DNA of 29,520 bases, taken from the NCBI GenBank assembly GCA_964444885.1, contig CAYUIZ010000027.1, positions 1 through 29,520 of the forward strand, read 5' to 3'. The DNA comes from CAYRGQ01 sp964444885. GTDB lineage: Bacteria > Bacteroidota > Bacteroidia > Sphingobacteriales > Sphingobacteriaceae. Positions 16,411 to 23,413 of this stretch are shown here, one piece after another. The notes under the pieces were generated by a model that saw only the letters and a list, made by a program, of their open reading frames with translations, made no database searches and was not told the DNA's origin. A program made the position numbers and the translations under genes. Position 1 is the stretch's first letter. The number at the start of each line of letters is the position of its first letter.

Positions 16411-16911
16411 ATGTCTTACAAGTCAAAGGAAGCAATATTTTCAGAAGTGGAAGCTACCTTGAAGCAGCAAGGATTCCGCGTAGAACAACAGGATCAGACT
16501 CGTCCGTGGGGAGGATTTTTTGTTATCGACGAGTCCCAGGCTCAGGAGTTTGCCAATGTTTATTTTAACGGGATTGACGTGGGGGAGCTTAAAATATCGG
16601 GGAAACTTAGCCCCAAGATATTGGTCGTAGCGCCGGGCAAGCGTCTGTCGTGGCAATACCACCACCGCCGTGCCGAAATTTGGCAAGTGGTCAGTGGCGG
16701 TGCTGGTGTCGTTACGAGCGATACGGACGAGGAACATGCGCTGCAGTTGCTGAACCCGGGCGATGTGATCCGCCTCAATCAGGGCGAGCGCCATCGCTTA
16801 GTAGGCTTGGATGGTTGGGGCGTACTGGCCGAAATCTGGCAACACACGGACGCCGACAACCCGTCTGATGAAGATGATATCGTGCGCGTGCAGGACGACT
16901 TTGGCCGTTAG
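16411..16911 (+). CDS. Cupin protein, mannose-6-phosphate isomerase type II-like
   Basis: A 166-residue single cupin domain related to the C-terminal isomerase part of bifunctional mannose-1-phosphate guanylyltransferases. TRPWGGFFVIDE is the PWG motif of that group. KRLSWQYHHRRAEIWQVVSG gives the cupin metal-binding HH...E motif, and LNPGDVIRLNQGERHRL gives the second cupin motif with its His. It lacks the nucleotidyltransferase domain. Reaction not proven: sugar-phosphate isomerase or metal-dependent binding protein are both possible. The start at 16411 fits the family; ATG at 16369 is an alternative. It converges on the DUF4886 gene with only 21 bases between stops. Confidence 0.85.
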   Translation: MSYKSKEAIFSEVEATLKQQGFRVEQQDQTRPWGGFFVIDESQAQEFANVYFNGIDVGELKISGKLSPKILVVAPGKRLSWQYHHRRAEIWQVVSGGAGVVTSDTDEEHALQLLNPGDVIRLNQGERHRLVGLDGWGVLAEIWQHTDADNPSDEDDIVRVQDDFGR

Positions 16912-16935
16912 CCAATTCTTTCACTTGGTTGGCTA
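16909..16935. repeat. Palindrome spanning two convergent stop codons
   Basis: TAGCCAA at 16909-16915 begins with the cupin stop codon, and TTGGCTA at 16929-16935 ends with the complement of the DUF4886 stop codon. The arms are perfect complements with a 13-base loop. It may serve as a weak bidirectional terminator, although no T run follows. Confidence 0.45.
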
Positions 16936-17808
16936 GCGTTTGGGGGCCGTGATTCCCGATAGGTCGGTGACGGCGTAGGGGCTCAGTAGGGCGGCGTGGG
17001 CAGCCTGTTGGGCGACCACGGCTTCGGCTTCGGACACGTGTTCTGGACGGAACTTGTCTACCGGTGCCAATTCGCCGAATAAGGTTTCGAACCACGTACA
17101 CGCAGCGGTAAAACGACCGATCTGCAAATCGAGGTGGTAACCGTCCCGTGTCAGGTTGTCGCCGATGAAGCTCGTCCGGGCATTCTGAATCGCCGTGCCG
17201 GCGGGCACGACCTGATCAATAGGTACCCACTCGGCAGCCTGCTTGGTGGCATCGATAATGGCTTCATACATGATTTGCTGGTCGCGCCCGTAGTGGGCAA
17301 ATCCATCGTGCGATGCATCGGCCGCGTAGGCCCACGTTTGGTGGAAGATTATTTTTGCGCTGCCGTTCGTGGCGCCACTCAGGTAACCGAATAGGCCAGC
17401 AAGTGGTTTTTTGTAGTAATCAAACTGCCCCGACAGCGGGCTGGCCTGCTGTACGGAAATGTAGTCCCAGGGCTCGTCAGCCAGCGCCGACCGGATACGG
17501 GTATTGGGGGCTTCGTGCTTATTGCCGTCTGCATCGGTCTTGCGGTAGCGGTAGGCGGCCTTATCCTCCAGTACGTTGTCCCAATGAAGCGAAAGGGGGG
17601 CGCCGCCAATATACAGGTTGCCGATGACGATGTCCTTTCCCGCAGCAACACTCAGTTCATGCAAGTAATTCTCAATCGCGTCTTCCGAAAAACTATTGCC
17701 AATGGCCAGTACGCGGACCACACCCTGGTTGCCGGCTTGGCCTAAAACCATGCCCGCTGAAGCGATCAAAAACAAAAGGGTGACAACGAGGTGGCGGGTG
17801 AGCATCAT
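16933..17808 (-). CDS. Secreted DUF4886 (SGNH-hydrolase-like) protein
   Basis: A 291-residue protein with a Sec signal peptide (hydrophobic 7-23, likely cut after GQA). The mature part starts VRVLAIGNSFSEDAIENYLHEL, where Ser39 sits in the block I position of SGNH hydrolases. TRDGYHLDLQIGRF near residue 220 supplies the Asp-x-x-His pair of block V. DUF4886 members are usually annotated as possible carbohydrate esterases, but no substrate is established. Convergent with the cupin gene and divergent from the fRMsr gene. Its promoter candidate lies at 17846-17853. Confidence 0.85.
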   Translation of the reverse strand: MMLTRHLVVTLLFLIASAGMVLGQAGNQGVVRVLAIGNSFSEDAIENYLHELSVAAGKDIVIGNLYIGGAPLSLHWDNVLEDKAAYRYRKTDADGNKHEAPNTRIRSALADEPWDYISVQQASPLSGQFDYYKKPLAGLFGYLSGATNGSAKIIFHQTWAYAADASHDGFAHYGRDQQIMYEAIIDATKQAAEWVPIDQVVPAGTAIQNARTSFIGDNLTRDGYHLDLQIGRFTAACTWFETLFGELAPVDKFRPEHVSEAEAVVAQQAAHAALLSPYAVTDLSGITAPKR

Positions 17809-17845
17809 GTGCGTACGATTATGCGAGTGAATGATTGATTGTGCC

Positions 17846-17876
17846 CAAAGATAGTTTTTTGTTCGGAATGTGACGA
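17846..17876 (-). promoter_or_regulatory. Candidate promoter for the DUF4886 gene
   Basis: On the minus strand, TATCTTTG (17853-17846) is an exact TAnnTTTG match. A TTCG close to the -33 consensus lies about 20 bases upstream. The start codon is at 17808, giving a leader of roughly 30 bases. Confidence 0.45.
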
Positions 17877-17906
17877 ATGGCGCTTCAAGGCGAGGACGCT
17901 CGAATT

Positions 17907-17941
17907 TTTGGTTTTTTTAAACGCAGCGATGCGTATCTTTG
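17907..17941 (+). promoter_or_regulatory. Candidate promoter for the fRMsr gene
   Basis: TATCTTTG at 17934-17941 matches TAnnTTTG exactly. TTTG at 17907-17910 is a possible -33 box, 23 bases away, slightly longer than usual. The ATG at 17969 would leave a leader of about 20 bases. Confidence 0.45.
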
Positions 17942-17968
17942 GCATTTACCGTTTAATTATGCAAAAAC

Positions 17969-18436
17969 ATGGCTGAGGATCTCAATCTGGCGACAGGAAC
18001 CAAAGAAGAACAATACGTAGCGCTTTTGCCGCAGTTGCGGGCGTTGCTGGACGGCGAAACGGATGAGATTGCCAATATGGCCAACATGGCGGCAGCGCTC
18101 AAAGAACAATTCGGTTTTTTTTGGGTCGGCTTCTATGTGGTGAAAGGTGGCGAGCTCGTGCTGGGACCGTTTCAAGGGCCAGTGGCCTGCACGCGGATTG
18201 GCAAAGGCCGGGGCGTATGCGGCACAGCGTGGGCTAACGCGGAAACGGTAGTCGTACCTGATGTAGACGCCTTTCCCGGGCACATTGCCTGCAGTTCGTT
18301 GTCGCGGTCAGAAATCGTCGTCCCGGTCCGCCGCCGCGGGGAAGTGGTGGGGGTATTGGATGTGGACAGTGAACGGTTGGATGCGTTTGATGACGTGGAT
18401 AAGCGCTTCCTGGAAGAGATCGTCGGACTGTTATAG
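17969..18436 (+). CDS. msrC: Free methionine-(R)-sulfoxide reductase (GAF-domain)
   Basis: Reduces free L-methionine-R-sulfoxide using cysteines in a GAF domain. The 155-residue protein carries FFWVGFYVVKGGELVLGPFQG, then PVACTRIGKGRGVCGTAW and HIACSS. Cys74, Cys84 and Cys108 have the same spacing (10 and 24) as the three catalytic cysteines 84, 94 and 118 of E. coli fRMsr. VVGVLDVDSE ends the fold. No signal peptide, so cytoplasmic. MsrA, also in this window, handles the S epimer. Confidence 0.95.
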   Translation: MAEDLNLATGTKEEQYVALLPQLRALLDGETDEIANMANMAAALKEQFGFFWVGFYVVKGGELVLGPFQGPVACTRIGKGRGVCGTAWANAETVVVPDVDAFPGHIACSSLSRSEIVVPVRRRGEVVGVLDVDSERLDAFDDVDKRFLEEIVGLL

Positions 18437-18477
18437 CGGTTTGGCGATGCGGCGCGGGTTGCTCAGTTTCGGAATTA

Positions 18478-18732
18478 ATGACCAACGTATACCCGGTGGA
18501 AGAACGATATAAAGGCATCGCTGTGGTTCTCATGGACACCCGAAAGTACCAAAGCAAGCCGAACCGTGACGACTTGGTCAGCAAAAAGGCGAACGAAGGA
18601 TTGCCCAATGGCTGGAAATCGAACGCAGACTTCCCGTGGCATAGCGTCGCCTATGCGGTGATCCATTTCGCCTATTATACACGTTGGAGGCTCCTGGCAA
18701 ACGATAAGCAGCACCCTTTTTCAGGCAGATAA
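18478..18732 (+). CDS. Unidentified small ORF (84 aa), possibly a gene remnant
   Basis: An ATG frame of 84 codons between the fRMsr gene and the GH95 gene. I do not recognise it. Codon choice looks like that of the neighbouring genes and the sequence is protein-like (GLPNGWKSNADFPWHSVAYA, many Lys and aromatic residues), unlike the Arg/Cys-rich shadows elsewhere. There is no good ribosome site and no hydrophobic signal. It could be a small real gene or the broken end of a larger one. The rest of 18437-18813 holds no other supported feature. Confidence 0.3.
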   Translation: MTNVYPVEERYKGIAVVLMDTRKYQSKPNRDDLVSKKANEGLPNGWKSNADFPWHSVAYAVIHFAYYTRWRLLANDKQHPFSGR

Positions 18733-18813
18733 AGGCAGGCTTGCTAGCGGCGTCCCGATTTTGGGTCTGTAGCACCGATGCCGTAGCCATAACGAATAAC
18801 AAGTAAGCACGCG

Positions 18814-21234
18814 ATGACGATAAAAAAGCAGATTTCGATTTTGATAACCCACTGTAGTATGGGAATCTTGGCGCTTTCGTGTACCACCCAACAGCGAGAA
18901 GAACTGGCCTTGCGCTACCATTCTCCGGCTGAAGTATGGGAAGAAACCTTGCCCTTAGGCAATGGACGAATCGGCATGATGCCCGATGGCGGTGTCGAAA
19001 CCGAACGGATTGTGTTGAATGACATTACGATGTGGTCGGGTAGTGAAGATCCCGAGGCGCTGAATCCGGCATCTCTTGCTTATTTGCCGGAGATCCGCGA
19101 ACTGCTGCTGGCGGGGAAGAATTTGGAAGCCCAAAACTTGATGTATGCCCACTTTCGCAGTGGGGGGCAGGGGTCGGCATTCGGTCAGGGAAAGGATGCC
19201 CCCTATGGAAGCTTCCAGATGTTGGGCACGATGCACATCCATTATTCATATCCCGGCCATGACGAGACCGGAAATTATGAACGCGTATTGTCCCTCAATG
19301 AAGCGGTAGCATCCACCACGTTCACCAAAGGAGAGGTGACCTATTCAAGGGAGTATTTCGCGTCTCATGCTGACAATGTGCTAGCAACACGCCTAACCGC
19401 CGACCAAGCGGATGCGATTTCAGTTGAGGTGGGATTGAGCAGACCCGAACGAGCCACGATCTATGTGAAAGACAACATTCTCTACATGGAAGGGCAGCTG
19501 AATGATGGGCATGATACCGATAAAGGTGTGCGCTATCTTACTAAACTACAGCTGTTAAACAGCGGTGGCACATTGGGCGCAAGCGATACTTCGCTCATTG
19601 TCAATGACGCGGACGAAGCGGTGATTCTTATCTCCACCTCGACCGACATGCTGGATAAAAACTATGCGGAATCGGTCGATATCTTGTTGGCGGGTGCCAA
19701 AGCAAAGCCATTCGACCAATTGAAGCAAGCGCACATCAGTGCATACCGGGAGAAGTTTGACCGGGTAGAATTGAATCTGGGGGCGCAGGATAATGTGACT
19801 TCGACAAACGAGCGACTGGCTAAATTCCAGTTGAATGACGACCCCGCTTTCGCCGCGCTCTATTTCCAATACGGGCGTTACCTGATGATCAGCGGCACGA
19901 ATGAGTCCTCACTACCCCTGAACTTGCAAGGCTTATGGGCCAATCAGGTGCAAACCCCCTGGAACGGCGATTACCACTTGAATATCAACGTGCAAATGAA
20001 CTACTGGCCAGCGGAAGTCAGCAACCTATCGGAATTGCACAAACCGCTGCTCGACTTTACGAAATCACTCGTTCCGTCGGGCCAAGCCACCGCTAGGCAG
20101 TTTTATGCAGCTGACGGTTGGGTAGCGCACATGATGAGCAATCCATGGGGGTTCACGGCGCCGGGCGAACACGCCTCATGGGGTGCGACGAACACCGGCG
20201 GCGCGTGGCTATGCGCACACCTGTGGGAACATTACAGTTTCACGCAAGACAAGGAATATCTCAGGGATATTTATCCGGTATTGGCAGGTGCCGCTGAGTT
20301 TTTTCTGAGCAGCATGATTAAGGAACCTGGTTACGGCTGGCTCGTTACCGCACCATCGTCCTCACCCGAAAATGCATTCTATCTCCCCGGCAGCACGACG
20401 CCTGTCTATGTGTGTATGGGGCCCACGATGGATGTGCAGCTTATCAACGAATTATTTAGCAATATCCTCGTCGCTGCGGACATCTTGGACATCACCGACG
20501 AAACCACGGCGAGAATACGTGAGGCACAACCCCAACTTCCACCCATGCAAATTAGCGACGCCGGTTATCTGCAGGAGTGGCTAGTGGATTATAAGGAGGC
20601 GGAACCAACCCATCGACATGTTTCCCATCTATATGGGCTGTACCCGGCTAACCAAATCTCTCCCTATACGACACCGGAACTGGCGGCGGCAGCCCGCGAA
20701 ACACTCGAGCGCCGCGGCGACGAAGGCACGGGTTGGTCACGTGCATGGAAAATTAATTTTTGGGCGAGGCTGCAAGACGGCAACCGGGCTTATAAATTGT
20801 TGAAAAGCCTGCTGGAACCGACCTTTGGCAGCGAAGTGAAGATGAACACGGGTGGGGGGACATACGCCAACTTGTTTTGTGCGCATCCACCTTTTCAGAT
20901 CGACGGTAACTTTGGCGGCACGGCCGGTATTGCCGAGATGCTTGTCCAAAGCCAAAACGGGTATATCGAATTTTTACCCGCCCTTCCCGATGTGTGGGCA
21001 ACCGGAAATTTCAAGGGCTTGCGCGTGCGAGGCGGGGCTGAGGTGAGCGTGGAATGGGCAGACAGCAAAATCTCGTCCTTTGTCGTAAAGGCGTTGTCAT
21101 CCAATACGTTCAAAGTGAAAGTTCCCGCGTATACCGCCGCTGTTCGCCGAGATGGTAAAGACTTGCCCGTCGATAATGGCTTTGTTGCATTTGAAATAGG
21201 GGAGGGAGAAGAGGTCCGCTTTAGCATCCAGTAA
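18814..21234 (+). CDS. GH95-family glycoside hydrolase (alpha-L-fucosidase type), lipoprotein
   Basis: Inverting hydrolysis of terminal alpha-1,2-L-fucose is the known GH95 activity; some members act on alpha-L-galactose. The 806-residue protein has an N-terminal signal ending ALSC, probably a lipoprotein. The N-terminal beta domain starts WEETLPLGNGRIGMMPDG and LNDITMWSGSEDP. The (alpha/alpha)6 barrel holds NINVQMNYWPAEVSNL (Asn390, Asn392), the general acid Glu519 in APSSSPEN, LQEW and HRHVSHLYGLYP, and Asp697 in QIDGNFGGTAGIAE. Their spacing follows the catalytic set N421/N423/E566/D766 of B. bifidum AfcA proportionally. Complete in length. No SusC/SusD is nearby. An exported TIM-barrel gene follows. 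Confidence 0.93.
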   Translation: MTIKKQISILITHCSMGILALSCTTQQREELALRYHSPAEVWEETLPLGNGRIGMMPDGGVETERIVLNDITMWSGSEDPEALNPASLAYLPEIRELLLAGKNLEAQNLMYAHFRSGGQGSAFGQGKDAPYGSFQMLGTMHIHYSYPGHDETGNYERVLSLNEAVASTTFTKGEVTYSREYFASHADNVLATRLTADQADAISVEVGLSRPERATIYVKDNILYMEGQLNDGHDTDKGVRYLTKLQLLNSGGTLGASDTSLIVNDADEAVILISTSTDMLDKNYAESVDILLAGAKAKPFDQLKQAHISAYREKFDRVELNLGAQDNVTSTNERLAKFQLNDDPAFAALYFQYGRYLMISGTNESSLPLNLQGLWANQVQTPWNGDYHLNINVQMNYWPAEVSNLSELHKPLLDFTKSLVPSGQATARQFYAADGWVAHMMSNPWGFTAPGEHASWGATNTGGAWLCAHLWEHYSFTQDKEYLRDIYPVLAGAAEFFLSSMIKEPGYGWLVTAPSSSPENAFYLPGSTTPVYVCMGPTMDVQLINELFSNILVAADILDITDETTARIREAQPQLPPMQISDAGYLQEWLVDYKEAEPTHRHVSHLYGLYPANQISPYTTPELAAAARETLERRGDEGTGWSRAWKINFWARLQDGNRAYKLLKSLLEPTFGSEVKMNTGGGTYANLFCAHPPFQIDGNFGGTAGIAEMLVQSQNGYIEFLPALPDVWATGNFKGLRVRGGAEVSVEWADSKISSFVVKALSSNTFKVKVPAYTAAVRRDGKDLPVDNGFVAFEIGEGEEVRFSIQ

Positions 21235-21511
21235 CGGCGATCTATTCGTTCCGTCCTCCTTTTCCAATAATTGGTCAATAAGGTAGTGAGATCGCAGCGA
21301 CGCAGGGGGACGCGGACACGTAAAAGTGTACGCTTTGCCGGATGGAGCGGTATGCCGATTGGTGGCTGTGGTATAGGCTGGCGGCATCGGTCCCGGATTG
21401 CCGATTAAAAGCAGATTGTTACACAAATTCGAGCTGATTTCGTGGTTTGAGTATGCAAAAATCCTATCTTAGGCCTTTCGAGAGAGTCAAAAGGAAACCT
21501 TTTAAACGATT
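21235..21511. other. Spacer GH95 gene - TIM-barrel gene
   Basis: 277 bases without a gene. The TATCTTAG sequence at 21465-21472 is one mismatch from TAnnTTTG and is the likely promoter area, with TTTG at 21446-21449 at a short 15-base spacing. An AAAGGA ribosome-site-like run precedes the ATG at 21512. Confidence 0.35.
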
Positions 21512-22429
21512 ATGAACAGAAAACACTTTATCAAATCCGCTTCTTTACTCGCTGGAGGCGCGTTGCTGTCGCCGACCCTGGCTCAGGCATCCGCGGGTTT
21601 GGCCACACCTGCCCCCGCTACATCCACCAAACTAAAATCTGGTTTGGGTTTCGGTATGATCAAGGAAGACCTGTCTGTACTGGACAAATTTAAGCTCGTG
21701 AAGGATCTCGGCTTTGATGGCATAGAGTTCAACGCACCGGTGGATATACCCATCAAAGAACTACTCGATGCAAAGAACAAAACAGGCGTATTGATCCCAA
21801 GTCTGGTCAACAAAGACCATTGGTCTAAACCCCTGTCAGACCCCGATCCTTCGGTCCGGCAGTTTACCATTGACTCGGTGGCCAAATCCCTCGAGGAAGT
21901 AAAAGAGCTGGGTGGCGATACCGTCTTGGTGGTGCCGGGTGTGGTCAACGACAAGGTTTCCTACGAGCAGGCATACAACAACGCTTTGCAATCCGCGCGT
22001 CAGTTAATTCCGCATGTCGAGCGAACCGGCATGAAGATCGGGATGGAGAATGTGTGGAACAATTTTATTCTTAGCCCGGTAGAAGCCAAGCGGTTTCTCG
22101 ATGAAATCGACCATCCCCTCATCGGCTGGTATTTTGATATTGGCAATATCCTGCGCTATGGATGGCCGGAGCACTGGGTGGAAACCCTGGGCAACCGCAT
22201 CGTGAAGCTCCACGCGAAGGAATTCAGCCGAGCCAAGATGAATGACGAGGGGCTTTGGAAAGGTTTTGGCGTGGATTTACTGGAGGGAGACGTTAACTGG
22301 CCGCTGGTCATGCAGACCGTAAGGGACACCGGCTATCAGGGCGAATGGGTGATCGCCGAACTCGGTGCGGGCGATCGGGAATACCTCCGCAAGATCTCCT
22401 CGCAAATGGCGCAGATCGTCAGTATGTAA
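21512..22429 (+). CDS. Exported sugar phosphate isomerase/epimerase-like TIM-barrel protein
   Basis: A 305-residue protein of the xylose isomerase-like/AP endonuclease 2 superfamily. The N terminus (NRKHFIKSASLLAGGALL, then AQASA) is an export signal of the type common on Bacteroidota Tat/Sec substrates, though RK replaces the canonical RR. The barrel has metal-binding candidates Glu179 in GMENVW, Asp209 in WYFDIGN, His234 in VKLHAKEF and Glu283 in VIAELG. The reaction and sugar are not known; proteins of this type are often linked to periplasmic sugar or inositol processing. It converges on msrA with a palindromic element between them. Confidence 0.88.
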   Translation: MNRKHFIKSASLLAGGALLSPTLAQASAGLATPAPATSTKLKSGLGFGMIKEDLSVLDKFKLVKDLGFDGIEFNAPVDIPIKELLDAKNKTGVLIPSLVNKDHWSKPLSDPDPSVRQFTIDSVAKSLEEVKELGGDTVLVVPGVVNDKVSYEQAYNNALQSARQLIPHVERTGMKIGMENVWNNFILSPVEAKRFLDEIDHPLIGWYFDIGNILRYGWPEHWVETLGNRIVKLHAKEFSRAKMNDEGLWKGFGVDLLEGDVNWPLVMQTVRDTGYQGEWVIAELGAGDREYLRKISSQMAQIVSM

Positions 22430-22443
22430 GCCTAGCCCACGTG

Positions 22444-22540
22444 AGGGTGTATCAAAAGAAGGAAATAAAGAAGAAAAGCGTCACCCTGAACGCCTGATTG
22501 CAGGTAAGATTTCAGTATGACGCTCCGTTGGATACACCCT
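22444..22540. repeat. Nested palindromic repeat between convergent genes
   Basis: Outer arms AGGGTGTATC (22444-22453) and GATACACCCT (22531-22540) are perfect complements. Inner arms at 22477-22490 and 22511-22524 (AGCGTCA...CTGAA against TTCAG...TGACGCT) match at 12 of 14 bases. A third small stem CCTG/CAGG lies in the loop. The element fills the gap between the two stop codons and overlaps the msrA stop by one base. It could fold as a terminator for both genes. Its architecture and CGTCA core resemble the element at 57-219. No clear target-site duplication was seen. Confidence 0.7.
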
Positions 22541-23202
22541 TAATACTTTAGTTTTTCGGCAAAAACCTTCCGGAATTCTTGTAGCTTCGGAACAATCACG
22601 TATTGGCAATAGGCCTGTTCCGGATTGAGATTGAAGTAGTTTTGGTGGTAATCTTCGGCAATGTAGAAGGTCGTGTAGGGTTCCAGCATGGTGACGATGG
22701 GTTTCGGGTAGACCTTTTCCTCCTTCAGTCTTCGGATGTAATATTCCACGACTAGCTTTTCTTCCTCACTGTGATAGAATACCGCCGACCGGTACTGGGG
22801 GCCTACGTCATTGCCTTGGCGGTTGAGCTGGGTCGGGTCGTGCGCTTCAAAAAATGCCTCCAGCAATTCGCTGTAGGACAGAATATCCGGATTGTAAATG
22901 ATGTTCACCGCCTCGGCATGTCCCGTGTTGCCGCGGATTACCTGCTGGTACGTGGGGTTTTTGACATGCCCGCCGATGTAACCGGATATAACGGTGTCTA
23001 CACCCTGTAGCTGCTGGAACAACGCCTCCGTGCACCAAAAGCATCCGCCGGCGAATGTCGCCGTGTCGCGCGCAGCTCCCGTGCTGGTCGGCGGCGCCGC
23101 ATTCATCGGTTGCTGGGCGGGATTCCCTGCCGATTGGCAAGCGATTCCCAATAGCAGCAAGCCGCTGAAAATCGCGCCTATACTTCTTCTTTTTTTTACC
23201 AT
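22540..23202 (-). CDS. msrA: Peptide methionine-S-sulfoxide reductase, lipoprotein
   Basis: Repairs methionine-S-sulfoxide in proteins. The 220-residue chain begins with a basic signal and lipobox-like LLLLGIAC (Cys22), placing it outside the cytoplasm. The catalytic motif is TFAGGCFWCTEALF with the nucleophile Cys54. GYIGGHVKNPTYQQV and GHAEAVNIIYNPDILSY follow, then DVGPQYRSAVFYHSEEE, all MsrA signatures. No MsrB domain is fused. Divergent from the patatin gene with overlapping promoter candidates. Confidence 0.96.
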   Translation of the reverse strand: MVKKRRSIGAIFSGLLLLGIACQSAGNPAQQPMNAAPPTSTGAARDTATFAGGCFWCTEALFQQLQGVDTVISGYIGGHVKNPTYQQVIRGNTGHAEAVNIIYNPDILSYSELLEAFFEAHDPTQLNRQGNDVGPQYRSAVFYHSEEEKLVVEYYIRRLKEEKVYPKPIVTMLEPYTTFYIAEDYHQNYFNLNPEQAYCQYVIVPKLQEFRKVFAEKLKY

Positions 23203-23229
23203 ATCTCCATCCGCTGTATCCTTAATGAC

Positions 23230-23261
23230 CTAAAATACACCATTTTCGGTATTGACCACAA
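23230..23261 (-). promoter_or_regulatory. Candidate promoter for msrA
   Basis: Minus-strand TTG (23261-23259) and TATTTTAG (23237-23230), one mismatch from TAnnTTTG, are 21 bases apart. The msrA ATG ends at 23202. The upstream part overlaps the patatin promoter candidate. Confidence 0.4.
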
Positions 23262-23282
23262 CTATTATATGAAATATATTTG
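23252..23282 (+). promoter_or_regulatory. Candidate promoter for the patatin gene
   Basis: TTG at 23252-23254, a 20-base spacer and TATATTTG at 23275-23282 form the best match to the Bacteroidota consensus in the window. Transcription would start near 23289, leaving a leader of about 125 bases before the ATG at 23414. Confidence 0.55.
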
Positions 23283-23413
23283 ATGATGAAAACCCAGGGG
23301 ATGGTTTCTGCCGCACAAAACGCGTAGCCTTTTGATACGCTGTCAGCAGCGCAAAGCCTCATCCACCGACAGTGCCCTTACCCTTGAAATCTAACCTAAG
23401 ACATTCAAAAACA

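Noticed and set aside
18814..22429. A complete polysaccharide utilisation locus
   Set aside because: No SusC/SusD pair, sugar transporter or hybrid two-component regulator is present, so the enzymes are described individually.
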